A stretch of DNA of 64,000 nt. It comes from Sclerodactyla briareus. Taxonomy: Eukaryota; Echinodermata; Holothuroidea; Dendrochirotida; Sclerodactylidae. Each line of letters begins with the position of its first letter. The stretch's first letter is position 1. The position numbers and the translations under genes are program-made. The notes under the pieces are model-generated. The model saw only the letters and a list, made by a program, of their open reading frames with translations, did no database searches and was not told the origin of the DNA. Location of the stretch: positions 180,900 to 244,899 of the forward strand of contig JAODTK010005826.1 of assembly GCA_026419785.1 (NCBI GenBank). The letters are read 5' to 3'. Shown here piece by piece: positions 25,201 through 38,032 of the stretch.

Positions 25201-25919
25201 ATAAGTATGAGGATATCCCTTTTCGCAAAATAGCATTGTTGTGGTGCACTGTGGGTTAGTTTTGTTGCATGATGGGATTTACTTCAGGGGGCAGTTTTGT
25301 GTATTGGAAAAACTTGTAAATTCTAATTATCTCCCCTCCGTTTCTGTGCATATTCTCTCAAAATTTAGTATGTGTCCCTGACAAAACAGTTTTTTTTCTC
25401 TACATCTTTATCATGAAAAATTCTGACTAGAATGTACTATTTCTCGCCAGAACAATCATTTTTTCAGCATGAAAATCCCATATGGCCTTCCAGAGATTGC
25501 CTTATTTTGCCCCCTGAACTGGACCACAATGCATTGCGAAAGGCTATTTGCGGAGGAAAAGGTCTATGGGGCTACCCCGCGAGCCGCTATCACTTCGCTG
25601 GCATTAGGCCTAATTATTGTGTTCATGAGGCTCCCAGACCGACTTTGACTGTCAGTTGCCTTCTGGTTGTCTTGGTCTTTGAATATCACTCAAAAATAAA
25701 TAGGGAGATCCACCCTCTGTTGCCAACCTACATCGCAAAGTTTGATGCCCTCGCACTCCACATCGTGTTGTGCACAAAAGACATCCTGCGCACAAGGTTT
25801 TTCTGAGCGATTTGAACCTATGTGACTCCAGAAAAACAATAGGGACATCTAGCCATATGGGTCAACCTTACACACCAACTGGCAAGTATGAGCCCTACCA
25901 AATCTTTTCCTAAAACGGC
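22289..25919. other. Unclassified stretch with degenerate repeat remnants
   Basis: The segment around 23990-24450 has AATGACCTTTGACCTT twice (24020 and 24164) and ends in a GGACAGACAGACAAAC/TAGATAGATAG run, the look of an old interspersed repeat. A plus-strand frame at 25432-25806 (124 codons) shows no recognisable domain and lies next to further repeat-like sequence. No gene was called. Confidence 0.35.
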
Positions 25920-26345
25920 AAACAAAAGTGCAGCCAAAAAAATCCAAAAAATTATGTGGATATATATTGATAAATCATGCAATCAAACTGTTTTATGTTA
26001 TAGCAGTTCGGTATCTTATGAAGTTAAAATTTTTAAAGAAATTAATTTATCACCTCTAAGTTGGCAATTTTGTGAATTGGCAACATTTTGATGACATCAT
26101 ATCTACCAATTTTGGAAGAAAAAGAAAAATGTTTACTTTTTCCCTAATTTGGTGAGATATGACATCATAAGAAGCTTCCAGTTTGCCCCCGAATATCAAA
26201 TTATTTGAAAATTTGAGAAGGCATATTCTCCCCAGACCCCTAATCAAACTGCTAATATAACCTGGAACAAAGTGATATTTGGATCTGAACTAATCTCTTT
26301 AACATTACACAACAAAAAGAGTATTAATTTGGCTGACTTTGCCTT
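25920..26345 (+). mobile_element. MITE-like inverted-repeat element, copy 2
   Basis: Collinear with 5597-6013 and 62670-63071: GCAGCCAAAAAAAT, AATCAAACTG, a GGCAATTTTGTGAATTGGCA block, GATGACATCATA.CTACCAATTT, GACATCATAA, CCAGTTTGCC, TAACCTGGAACAAAGTG and GAGTATTAATTTGGC in the same order. Same orientation as the others; terminal repeats weakly preserved. Confidence 0.6.
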
Positions 26346-29300
26346 TGAAAATCTTACCATGTTTGTAGGGTTTCGAGGTCTTTGGCCTATCCCTAGTGAT
26401 CTTGCACCGGACCCAAGAATAGGAATGAAAGTACTCCTAATCATGGCCAACTTACCTGTACATGCCAAGCATTGAGCCCTCATAACTTTCCAAATGATAT
26501 ATGACAAAAAACCCTATTCATTACTTTGAACTGGTCTTTCTGCAAACTCTGGAGATGTTGAAGCTTTTTAGTGATGGTTGGACAAAGCATTGAATGTTCT
26601 AATTGAACTGTCCCATTCGGACCAAACAAAACCTTTGGAATAGAGGACCTTCGGAATTAGAAACCTCAGAAAACAAACCCCTTTCACTTCGAACCATCAA
26701 ACAAGAAAAAAAAACTTGCCAGGTATCAAACTTCAAAATAACATCCAGTTTCAAGGATCGAGTCCCACAGTATCACGGATGAGTGAGATTGATCGAATGA
26801 AGAAAGGGATGCATGATGAATTAATGTCCAGACATTAACAAAGTAGGGGTGAAAAATTCCTGCTATCAGACCGACATTTAGGCCTATCGTCCCCGCCAAC
26901 GGACTTGAGTGCAGCTTTACTCGTGCAACTGGTGGCTTTCATTAAATTGGTACAGTGGAAACTAGAACATTTGGTGAAACATACATAGCCTAGCAATCTA
27001 GAATTTAGGGAGTCGAATGGTCCTGGACTGCTCTGCCAAAGCCCCTGCCTTAGTTGAAATGTGAGTGCGGTTGTGAACAGTAATTAGGGGCCTAAACTTA
27101 GCCTACTTCCTGCAAGTTCAATTTAACTGGATATCATAGCAGTTTGCTAGCCAAATTGGCATGATTGCTAATCATATCCCGACAATTGCATAGCATTTTT
27201 GTGAATAGGCAACACACAAGGCTTGGGAAGTCTGCCATTTTCATTAAGAGTGCTAATCGAAAACGAATCACCAAATTGAACCCTGCCTACTTGATGATCA
27301 GAGCGATGTTCAGTTCGGAATAATATTGAACCTTCGGACCTGAGTTATCTGACCACCTCGGAGCTCCAAGTAGGCTAACCCCCTATTGACATGCAACAAT
27401 ACATTGCACACTTGGAAACTAACACTGCAGTTCACTTGATTTTAAGTTATTATACGGCGAGGAAACGCAAGGAAAGAGGGTCAAGACGAAGTTATGATAG
27501 GCAAGTTAGCTTAGTAGTAGTAGTATTGTAGTAACGTTAGCCTAACTGAGGAGTGAAGTTACCTTTTAATTTCACGACATCAGCAGTCCAGTGTGTAACT
27601 CCATAAATCCGAATCCGATTTGGTTAAAAAAAAAGCTTGTAAACCGGCATTGGGCCTATTCCCGTCGATGGACACTAAATGAAGTTGCTTGATCTATTTC
27701 CGTGCATTCAAACACTGAACTGTATTTAGGTGCGATCATATTTTCAGTCTCGTGATCTGAGTTCATGACTTACTTCTTGTGGGGCGGTGACCATTCGTTT
27801 GTGTAGCCTATACAGAGAGCGCGCGCGACACTGCACTCACTATCAAAAACTCAACAGGAGTTGAACTTCATATTCCACTTGTTGCATCTACACCCTTGTT
27901 GCCTGTACAGTACCTCCTCGCTCCTCCTCCTCACTTCTCACACACAATTACAAGGAGCTATACCGATCGGCCAACACAGAATGCGCTCAGGCACCTTTCA
28001 CTGACTCAGAACCACGGAAGTTTTGTCATTTTGAAAAATCCGTGCTCAGGGCCAGTTGAGAACGTCCAGCCCAGTACGGAGCCACGATCGACCACAATAG
28101 TGGGATGAGGATCTGTTTGCGGCTTCAATCCAGTGCAAGTCTGGCCATGGCTCTGGCTTCTGCATGCCTGCGCCCTCTATTGGTTGCCATGGTGATTAGC
28201 CGCCCAGCTTGTAACAGTTCTCAACCCACAACATTCAGGAATAATCCGGTTAATTAGGTAGGCCTCTCATTAGCCAAAACTAGGGCGAGATCGTGCTTTT
28301 TTAGACAGAGGAACCCTTGCGAGCACGCATGTTCTATATTTTGAGGGGACCGGAAAGGCAAGAAGTCAAGAACACATTTTCGGTTTTGGCTTACCATAGT
28401 ATCAGGATACAACAGCCGACAACAGGGCTTTCAAACACGGATTGAACTCCCGGGGTGTGAACTATTTGGAACTGACGACTTTTCGAGAACGACCTTTATT
28501 CGTTTAATCGGTATTTTTTCGTTCATCTTTTTTTCCTCTACATCTCTCTCCATATTCTCTTTTGCATTTACTTCATCCCAGCAAACACAGCAGACCGTTA
28601 TTTGTTACGTTATTAAAATGTTTTCGTCTCATGTTGTTAAAAACATGTCAATAATTATTCATAATACAGTTTTGTTGCAACATTTTATTCGTTGTAGCAA
28701 ATTATAACATTATCTATGCATACCCACGGTGTCAGAACCCCCCCCCACAAGTGATCAATCAATTTTTAACCAAAAACTGTTGTTTTTTTGCATGTCATAA
28801 TAGGTTTTTGGCCAGCTGTTTATTTACAATATTGCAGCAGCATGTGTCGAGGGGCACATAAATTGTACTTAGTGTGCCCAATATGGAGGTGAGGCCATTT
28901 TGAGACCAATCTCTCGGTGCTGCGCCTGCTGCCTTTACACCATGAATTTATATAGCGCAAGAGATTAGTATTGGAAGTACTGAGTGAAACGAATGTGCCA
29001 GTTCTCGAGAAGCAATTTTGGTCTTCCCTAGGCCTAATGAAAACTGTTCCATATATGCGTGATTTTTTGATGTTTGCCGTTAGACTATTGGGGCCTGGGG
29101 GGGAAATGAAAGAAAGTGACGCGTCAACATGCCAAGAGCGGTAATTTTGTAGGCCTACTTGACAGAGAAACCATAGCCTTCGTTGTAATCCATGGAGGCC
29201 CGTAGCGAGGGGTTTTGGTTTGGTGGCTTGTGGGGGTCACCTCTTGATTTGCCGAAGATCTGTAAATGGTACCGATATGGGGGAGGGGTCTTCGAAAAAA

Positions 29301-31035
29301 ATAGGTTTTGGAAACTTCTTGGATGCAATCTGGGCAGACCTTGATTAAATTTGACAGAGTAGAATTTCCTTATCGATATTTTTTTTGTGTGGCAAGTCGG
29401 AAGAAGAAGAATGATGGGATTACGATATAATAAATATGTACACGGTACCTTATACTGGAAAGCAGACATACAAATAGAATATTGACAATGGAATGAGTTC
29501 TGTATGCGAACATGGTGAAGCAATTAGGCTTAGATCACATGAATCTACTCTTGGGCTCTCCACCCTTTGCAATCAGTGTAAGTAGGCAGGGATTCACGGT
29601 GACAGGGGCCATGTTATTAAGTGGAGTCTGGGGGAGGGGGGTCTAAGGAAATATTAAATAATTTTGAAATTCGAGCATCTCATATGCAATTTGGGGCAAC
29701 ACAGAGTAAAATTGAGGTGTGATTTCATCATAATTGGTTAATAGTCTTGAAAAGACTCACTTACAACTTATGAGTACATAAAAATATTGGCAGAGCGATA
29801 GAGTATAGTGAAGATCATGCAGCCTTTAATGCACGACAGTGATGCATGCGCTTCGCGCGGGGTGCCATTTTGAGGAGTTGATTTATGGGGCATTTCTTCT
29901 GGATTTGGCAAGAAAGTGTCATGTACGCGGCATGGCCTACATTCTCGCATCATCCGGGCAGTCGATCCACCTAAAGATTCAGTGGTCTGCCTTTGGAACC
30001 ACGTAAAAATAATACAGGCTTGGCACGCCTCATTTTCAAAGGAATGAAACAGGTTACAGGTTCACCGTCTCATCCCAGTATTTCTCCTCCCACGAACCCA
30101 GTAAGCCTGTTGAAGTTGAAACAGGCGTTTGACTTTGTTCACATCGTCTCAGCCTAATTCACTCATATGGAAGGTGACCCTAAAACCAATCTGGATTGCC
30201 TAAAGATATGTTGGTAATATTAGACCGTAGTATATACTAAGAAGAAAACCCCCCCTTTGGGAACGACTTTTACAAATCGTTGCTTTTAGCAGGTACGAAC
30301 CATGGCGCAAGCAGTGGGGGTGAGGGGCAGGAGGGGGGTTACCCTCCCCAATGAAGGATCGGAGGGCACACGAAATCGAAGGTAGAAACGGGAATGAAGG
30401 AGGAGGGACGAGGAGAAGAAAGAACGAGGAGAAATGGTGAAAACAAAAAAATCTAGTATAGTAGGGAAAAATGGCCAATGAGCGCAATTGGTTCATATGA
30501 TGTTTCGGATGATGGGTCATTCTTCAGGCCGGTACATGCCGAAGTGCTCTCCCAAACTGCTCTGTGTAGTCTCTTGTCTTTTGATTCTGGTTGGGAATGG
30601 AATACGGTACCAATAGAGGGCGTTCTGATAGATGTTCTCGATGAAGCGTGTGGTATGGGGAAAACGATGACCATCGAACCAGTGAAGATGGCGCTCTGCT
30701 CACATGGTATTTGCACTCACGGCGGACAATTATTATTGTTGCCATGACGGGCAGCACGCATGGCAGGAATACCTCAACCCGAATATCAGTGCGGTGGCGC
30801 GCTCGCAACCCATATAGTCCGCCAGTAGAGTACACGGTGGGGTTGTGTTACAGAATCCCCCCACCCCATGACCCAAGTTATCAAAATTTTGTAACACAAA
30901 CTTTTTTTTGCAGTTCAGTAGAGGTTTGCAGATGTTATTAGCAAATATGCAACCCGTGTCTGGGGCCCAAAAATTGTACTTATGTGCCATAGGGAGGGTG
31001 AGGCCATTTATGAGGGCACGCTTCCCTTGGGTTCG
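26346..31035. other. Unclassified stretch, no recognised gene
   Basis: Several short repeat-like echoes occur. An AATTGTACTTA..GTGCC(C/A) ..GGTGAGGCCATTT block near 28860-28900 recurs near 30975-31010, each followed by TCTCTCGGTGC, showing a shared dispersed element. A GCGCTTCGCGCGG palindrome lies at 29849. Overlapping open frames on both strands at about 30450-30940 have no recognisable domain. No gene called. Confidence 0.35.
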
Positions 31036-31086
31036 ACCTCAACCCCCCCCCCCCCCCCCCCAAAAAAAAAAAAAAAAAAAAAAAAA
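31036..31086. repeat. Compound poly-C / poly-A tract
   Basis: An uninterrupted C run followed directly by an A run. It is low-complexity and likely to be of uncertain length in this assembly. Open frames crossing it encode only Pro/Lys runs and are not credible genes. Confidence 0.9.
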
Positions 31087-31140
31087 TCTCTCGGTGCGTG
31101 CCTGTCGTCCGCTCTCAAAACAGTCGCGCCCCTACGCTCC

Positions 31141-31200
31141 GGCACCTTCCCCAATTCTCCGGCACCTTCCCCAATTCTCCGGCACCTTCCCTCCCCAATT
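31141..31200. repeat. 20-bp minisatellite, three copies
   Basis: GGCACCTTCCCCAATTCTCC is repeated twice exactly (31141-31180), with a third slightly altered copy running to about 31200. Low-complexity pyrimidine-rich sequence. Confidence 0.9.
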
Positions 31201-31299
31201 CCCTCCGGCTCCGGGAGGGCCAACCATTCCCCACTTTTTCTTTTCTCATTCTGTCTTCGGATAATACAGAATCTGCCGCCCCGCCTGATACTCGCGCAC

Positions 31300-31690
31300 C
31301 AAGAAAACGATCGTGTTTACTACCGCCCTCCGTCCATTGCCATGGCTTCCCAGTTCGCAGCGCTAGAGTTTCAAAAATTCTCATCTGCTTTATCAAGCTA
31401 AACATGGTCTTCTTGCTACACAGTACATATCTGGACTGCGTCATCTGCGGCGCTGCGATCTGCATCTTCTTCCCATGTTGATCTCAACCCTGGTCCTTCC
31501 CTCGGACCTGCTATGGCAAACGTGCATTTTTCGGTGCAGCCCTGGCTCTGTGGAACAATATTCCAGTTATGATTCGCGAGTCGCCTACTTTTTTTTTTTT
31601 TTACTTTTTTTTTGTGCAGCGCTTAGAAACGCTGTATTAAGCGCTATGTAAATGCTAGTTATTACTATTATCATTATAATTCGGCGGCAG
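31300..31690 (+). pseudogene. CR1/L2-type LINE, 3' end fragment
   Basis: Around 31525-31575 the plus strand encodes YGKRAFFGAALALWNNIP. This matches the conserved C-terminal block of CR1/L2-clade LINE ORF2 (YG.RAF..AAP.LWN.LP). Upstream, in shifted frames, there are traces of the preceding V..KI...Y..-type segment. The ORF end is followed at 31617-31655 by GCGCTTAGAAACGCTGTATT and AAGCGCTATGTAAATGC, then an imperfect TTATTACTATTATCATTAT tail, the typical 3' end of this LINE group. It is 5'-truncated and frameshifted. Confidence 0.7.
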
Positions 31691-32185
31691 CATACAAGCG
31701 GGCCGAAATTGAAGGGGAGCATATAATTCAATGATCGTATGATTTTTTTTCTAGAGCGACCATCTTCCCCCCCCCCCCCCCCCCTCACCCACGATAACAC
31801 CAAAATGCGTGAACGACCCTGGGCCCGGACGTACGGGTTCGGAATCACCATTCCTTTGTCATTTGATTATTAGGGTCAGCTTTGTCTAGTGTGCATATGC
31901 AGAAGAATAGTATCTTCAGCTTATTGAACCTTTCGACGCAGGGTTGTCATCTGCAAACTTGATTATAGAGATGTTAGCATGGGTAGACCTCGAGTAAGAT
32001 CGGGGGAAGGAATTGTGCAAAAACCGTCACCTGGGGAGGCGTCTGTGTTGGAGAACGTGTCGAACATTCAGCTCCGATAATTTATTTGACTAGAATGTGG
32101 GACTGAATATAGTGTGAAGGAAACTGCAGGTGATTATACAGGAGCCTAATTTAATTAGCTGGAAACCAGGAAGCCAAACGCTTAG
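31691..32185. other. Unclassified stretch with poly-C run
   Basis: Holds a C homopolymer at 31768-31785. Nothing else recognised before the satellite-bearing element begins. Confidence 0.4.
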
Positions 32186-35146
32186 TGATTCCTTGACTCT
32201 TTCTGACAACCAATAGCCAGACACAAGGACAATGGGAGAGGAGCTCATCAGGGGAAACATATCGTATGACAAAATTTTCACATTTTCCCAACCAACAATA
32301 GGGTTCCTATACTCTTATAAGAAAGCTACACAACTAATTCCAAGGATTTCAGACTGGCCTCTGTGACCCCAAAACAATAGGGTTCATTGTATCATTCATG
32401 ACTCTGACCTGACCCCAAAACAATAGGGTTTGTACTCATCATGGGGAACACACATACCAAGTATGAGCTTCACCCATTCAAAGGTGGGTCACGTTATCGT
32501 GTTCACAAGCCAAAAATGCGGCCAAAATATTGACTTTTCACCAATTTTCTATTTTCACAAAAATTTCACCCAGACCTTACCAGAAAATAGGGTCCTGTAC
32601 TCCTCATAAGAAAAGCTACACACAAATTTGAACTGATCAGACCCCGACCCATTCGTGGACTTATAGTGGCACTTAAGGTTTCAGACCTTGACCTCTGGTG
32701 ACCTCAGAGAACTTCTGACCTGACCCCAAAACAATAGGGTTCATGTACTCATCATGGGGAATACACATACCAAGTATGAGCTTACTACATCAGTGGGGTC
32801 AGTTATCGTGTCAAATCCAAATTGCACCAAATTATTAACGTTTCACAAATTCTCTATTTGTTGACAAAATTCACCCCGGACCTAGACCAGAAACAATAGG
32901 GTTTCCGGACTCACCATAAAACAGCTACACACCAAATTTGAACCTGTCAGCCCAACCATTCTGGACTTATCGTGTTCAACAAGGTGTTCAACCCTTGACC
33001 TCTGGTGACCTCAGATGACTCTGACCTGACCCCAAACATAGGTTCATGTACTTATCGTTTTGGGGCGCACACATACCCAAAGTATGGAGCTTCATCCATC
33101 CAGGTGGGGTCAAGTTAGCGTGTTCACAAGCCAAAATGGCCAAATTATTAACTTTTCACAAATTTCGCTATTTTTGATCAAAATTCACCCCCGACCTATT
33201 CCAGAACAATAGGGTTCCTGTCCTCCCCATAAGAAAACTACCACCAACTTTGGCCTGATCATACCAACCAGTCTGGATTTATCGTGTTCACAAGGTTTTC
33301 CAGGCCTTGACCTCTGGTGTACCTCAGATAACTCCTTACCTGACCCCAAAACAATCGGGTTCATTTTGCTCGGGGAATCACACATACTAATATGACTTCA
33401 TACTACCAGGTGGGTTCGTTAGCGTGTTCACAAGCCAAATTGCCAAATTATTAACTTTTCACAAATTTCCTTTTTGACTAAAATTTTACCCCCGACCTAT
33501 ACCGAACAATAGGGTTTCCTGTCCCCCATAAGAAAGATCACACCAAGTTTGGCCTGATAGACCAACCATTCTGGACTTATCCTGGTTCACAGTTTTCATA
33601 CTTGCCTCTTGTGACCTCCGATTACCTCTGCCCTGAACCCAAACAGTTTATAGGTTTCATGTACTCATCATGGGGAACACACAAACCAAGTATGAGCTAT
33701 CATCCATCCGTGGGGTCGAGTTATCGTGTTCACAGCCAAAATTGGGGGCCAAATTATTAACTTTTCAAGATTTCCTATTCTTGTACCAAAATTCACCTCC
33801 GACCTGCCAGAAACAATAGGGTTCCTGTCTCCCCATAAGAAACTACAGCCCCACACTTCTGAACTTGAGTTGGGGAGATCAGATTGACCGGTTCTGGCTT
33901 CATCGTGTTCACAAGGTTTAGACTTTGAACCTCTGTGCCTCAGCATGACCTCTCCTGACCCCACAACAATAGGGTTTCCTGTACTCTCATGGGGAGCACT
34001 AACATACCAATTATGAGCTTCACCATCCAGGTGGTTCAAGTTATCGTGGTTCACAGCCAAATTTGCCAAATTCTTAACTTTTCACAAATTTCCTATTTTT
34101 TGTTCAAATTCACCCGGACCTAGACCAGAACATAGGCTGTTACTCCCACATAAGAAAAACTACACACCCAATTTGACCTGATCAGCACCAACCAGTCTGG
34201 TTTCATCGTGTTCACAAGGTTTTTCAGCCTTGACATCTGGTGACCTCGATGACCTCTACCTGACCCAAAACAATAGGGTTTCATGTATTCATCATGGACG
34301 ACACATACCAAGTGACTTCTCCATCGTGGGGTCGAGTTATCGGTTCCAACCAAAATTGGCCAATTATTAACTTTTCACAAATTTCCTATTTTTGACCAAT
34401 TCCCCCCGACGTTACAAAACAATATGGTTTCCTGTACCCCCCTAAGAAAGAATAACACACCAAGGTTTGGACCTGATAAGACCAACCATTCTGGACTTAT
34501 CCTGTTTCCAATGTTTCATACTTGACCTCTGGTGACCTCAGATGACCTCTGAACTGCCCCAAAACAATAGGTTCATGTACTCATCATGGGGAAACACACA
34601 GACCAAGTACCGTATGAGCTTCATCAATCCATGTGGAGGTCGAGTTATCGTTTTCACATCAAATTGGCCAAATATTAACTTTTCACAGATTCCTATTTTT
34701 GACCAAAATTCACCCCCGACCGAGACCAGAACAATAGGGTTCCTGTACGCCCAATAAGAAAGCTACCCCCAAATTTGAAAACCTGAGATGAACCGTTCTG
34801 GACTTATCGTGTTTCACAAGGTTTTCAGACTTCTTGACCTCTGGTGACCTCAATGACCTCTGAACCTTACCCAAACCTATGGTTCATGTACTCAATCATT
34901 GGGAACACACATACCAGTGATAGCTTCATCCATCCAGGTGGGGTCGGTTTATCGGTTCCCAAGCGCCGTTACATCCACACATACATACATACATTACATA
35001 CATACATACATACTACATACATACATACATACATACATCATACATACATACATAAATACATACTACATACATACACACCACACACACACACACACACACA
35101 CACCATACACCACACCCACACACACACACACATCGTCAAGGAATCA
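32186..35146 (+). mobile_element. Satellite-bearing inverted-repeat element, copy B (largest)
   Basis: Bounded by a perfect 12-bp inverted repeat: TGATTCCTTGAC at 32186-32197 and GTCAAGGAATCA at 35135-35146. The left outside motif AAGCCAAACGCTT matches copies A and C, and the leader CAGACACAAGGACAATGGGAG follows. The body is about eight tandem monomers, with the GACCTCTGGTGACCTC landmark near 32689, 32997, 33309, 33604, 33928, 34237, 34525 and 34838 (mean spacing ~307 bp). Each monomer carries two related halves with AATAGGGTTC and TTATCGTGTTCACAAG. Just before the right end the array gives way to an ACAT/CA microsatellite. No open reading frame of note. Confidence 0.8.
34975..35131. repeat. 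(ACAT)n / (CA)n compound microsatellite
   Basis: ACAT units run from about 34976 to 35070 and change into CA-rich repeats to about 35131. The tract lies immediately inside the right terminal repeat of the satellite-bearing element. The Thr/His-rich open frames across it are repeat artefacts. Confidence 0.95.
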
Positions 35147-38032
35147 AAACTGAATGCGTCATTCCAAACCGGAGTTTCATAGGATTTTTTTTTTTTCTGT
35201 TACAGGTTTATAGTCAGTTGAAGTTTGTGTTTGTGACGCATGTGTATTGCGCAAGATCGAAAATGCATCCATCATGCAATAGATAAATATGTCATACTTG
35301 ACACTATGGCAAACATTCTCTATTTTCTATTGAATTCACACATTAATTTCACTTCGAAAAGCACTTAGTTCCTCATGGAAGGATTGTTTAGATCGGTTTG
35401 TCGGTGTTGATGGTTACTTTTGTTGAGAGAAAGACAACAAAAACTGCTAAATGTGACTTTATCCACAAAAGGAACATCCAAAATACATACATATTTCCTG
35501 TGTTTGCCTTTGTCCGTCAGGCGTTATTTGGCCCCGCAATTGGGATTCTCCCCAATTCTCTGCTTGATGGCCGAAACTTTGGGGAAAACCTCGACATAGG
35601 AACATCGATATTGAAATGGTTCTGGAACCTATATATACAGTTTTCCTTCTCCACAATATAACCTCTGTTGTATCCAGCCTGCGTTGTCCTTAATAAAACA
35701 TAAAAAAAATCGCAATAAGGAGTGCTTATGACTCTAGCAGTGCCTCATGATGTACACCCGTAGCATTTAGATTTTGGTTGATTATGAACTAACATCTCTT
35801 CCGTGCGGGCCTGTATATCTTCTCCTAGCAAACCTTCCCGTCCTTCCAGAGGGGTGGTGCGTCTGTCAGCCTGGCCTCACCCCCCCCCCCCTTCAGATCT
35901 GGCCCCCCATTTAAGGGGTTTGGGGGAAAAATTTTTTTTTTTGTCCCTTGTAAGACTAGCCTCTGACTAGTGAATAATTTCCCAGATCATGAAAACAACG
36001 AATTCCCTTAAAGTCTGATTTTTTCTGAAGTCTCAAGTAACTAAAATTAACACAACTAAATTACCTAGACATAGAAAAAATGACAGGACTCCAGTTTCAA
36101 ATTATGCCCAATAACACATGTTTCGGCCTTGAGAAATTTCATCAAAGTAGCTGTAGCAGGCACAACTCGACACCGGGGGAACAGAATCGGTACAGGTCGG
36201 TATCGGATTCATGAATTAGTCCTTCATTCGCGGCCATGACAAATATTTTCTTGATCAATCGCCGATTCTGCTAAATAGTTGGGTTAGTGCTGGTCGGAAT
36301 TTGGATAGGTCGTGTAGGCATGCAATGCCCCTAACTCTTTCATAGAGTCGGAGAGGAAAGAGAGACATACAGCTAGTCAGCGGAAATTAGGAAGCAGGCC
36401 GACCGGAGAGGAGAACAAATAAATAACAGAGGGAGTATCATCGCCCCCCTATTTTGGAATCAGAAAACTCCATTTACCATTTCCGAACAAAATTGGCACA
36501 GCGATCAATATATCATAGAGTCGTTCGGCATGTATGTGTACTATTTTAAATAGAAATGCGCTATACGGCGACCTGAAAACGCCTCTATTTTCGCGAAGGG
36601 TGTCTCACTAGGGTTAAAATACAAAATTATTAAAAACGGGGTAGATGGGGTCGTGATGTATTCGGAAATTGCACCAGAATACCTCAATTGGGTCTCCAGA
36701 ATGGAAGAAGTTGAAGTTACACTATACGGACCAAGTGATAATTACACCTCCATATGCCCCACAAGGAGACACACTTTGCTTTGCGTATGTCCAGTTCGAT
36801 TAAGAAGATATCCAACGGACGGGGGACCCCCGACCCCTCCCAGATCCTCTCCATATAGTCGGGGGATGGGAATATCGTCGAATTCGGCCACCCGCCCCCC
36901 CCCCCCCCCCCACCTCCACACTCATTCCGGCGCACGCCAATGGCTTGGATGTCAGTTCGGTGGTCGGAAGAGTATTCCAAAAGCCAACTATAGAGGATCA
37001 ACCGACATGAGTGGCGGGTGAACACGCTGAAGTGTATATCCCGGGAGAAAATTACCTCTGTCGTCAATCATTTAGAGAAAGCACATTATGTCCATTTGAC
37101 CTCCGGTGACTTCGAAAGGACCCTCCTGTGTTGAAGACCAACTGTAGTACACATTCAAGTTTCGTTTAAATTCAACAAAGTTTGCACAAATTATGAAAAC
37201 TTTTATTTATCTTCTATGGACATTTAAATTACCTCATGTTTTCTTATGGCTAACACAGTCCACATCACCAAGTTTACATACACCCCACAAAGTTAGGAAA
37301 ATAGGAAGAGTTAAAAAAAAAAAAAACTCCAGTGACCGTGAACCCACCGTCATGTTTATCGAGACAAACTTTTGTTCCCCACCCAACAAGTTTAGTGTGA
37401 ATCAAACTAATCTCTGTATTTTCGCGTGAAAAAGTAGAGGCAGCAGACCATGTAGTGAGGCCCCAATTTCGAAACCATCCGGGCATTTTACCTCCATTCA
37501 TGCAACACTTCGGTAGACATGAAAGTTTTACTAGGACGGACATGTGTATAATTTTCAGATCAATCGGAGGAAGGTCGCGAGGTTATTGGATAACGCCTGA
37601 AGTTCCGTGGGCGCCATCCTTCCTTAAACGTTCTCTTAAAGGGACATTGTAGTCTGTAGGCAAGTAGACGAAAACGAACAAGCGAGTCTTTCGCATGACG
37701 TCATGCTAAAACCGCCTCAGTTGCAATATTTCAATACGGTATATCGCACTATGCTATCAAGCAATAATACCGATATACCGTCTCGACACATTTCTGTCGT
37801 GAGCGTCCATTATTCGCTGGTGGTTGAGGCACGAGATTGCCTACTTAACACGTAAATAAAAACAATGTTTAACGGGATTGGGGGGGGGTTGAAATCCTTT
37901 CTTTCATGTATACGTACGTTTTAAAATGATCTACGACTCTTCCGGTGTGAGTCGAACGTATATACAACCACTCGGCTCGTTCATTTATTTATCGGGTGTT
38001 GTCAGACACTAGTGTCTCGTTTGAGCATCCCA
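35147..38032. other. Unclassified stretch, no recognised gene
   Basis: Contains C/T/G homopolymers near 35879-35943, poly-C at 36896-36911 and poly-A near 37315. Open frames at 36653-37067 on both strands cross the poly-C and show no recognisable domain. No exon or RNA gene could be supported. Confidence 0.35.

Noticed and set aside
30982..31481. Overlapping open frames of up to 139 codons with Pro/Lys runs
   Set aside because: They cross a poly-C/poly-A tract, a 20-bp minisatellite and a LINE fragment; no coherent protein.
32186..35146. CRISPR-like array
   Set aside because: The ~307-bp period without distinct spacers and the eukaryotic context rule it out; it is satellite DNA.
34844..35182. 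112-codon Thr/His/Tyr-rich open frame
   Set aside because: It is a translation of the ACAT/CA microsatellite.
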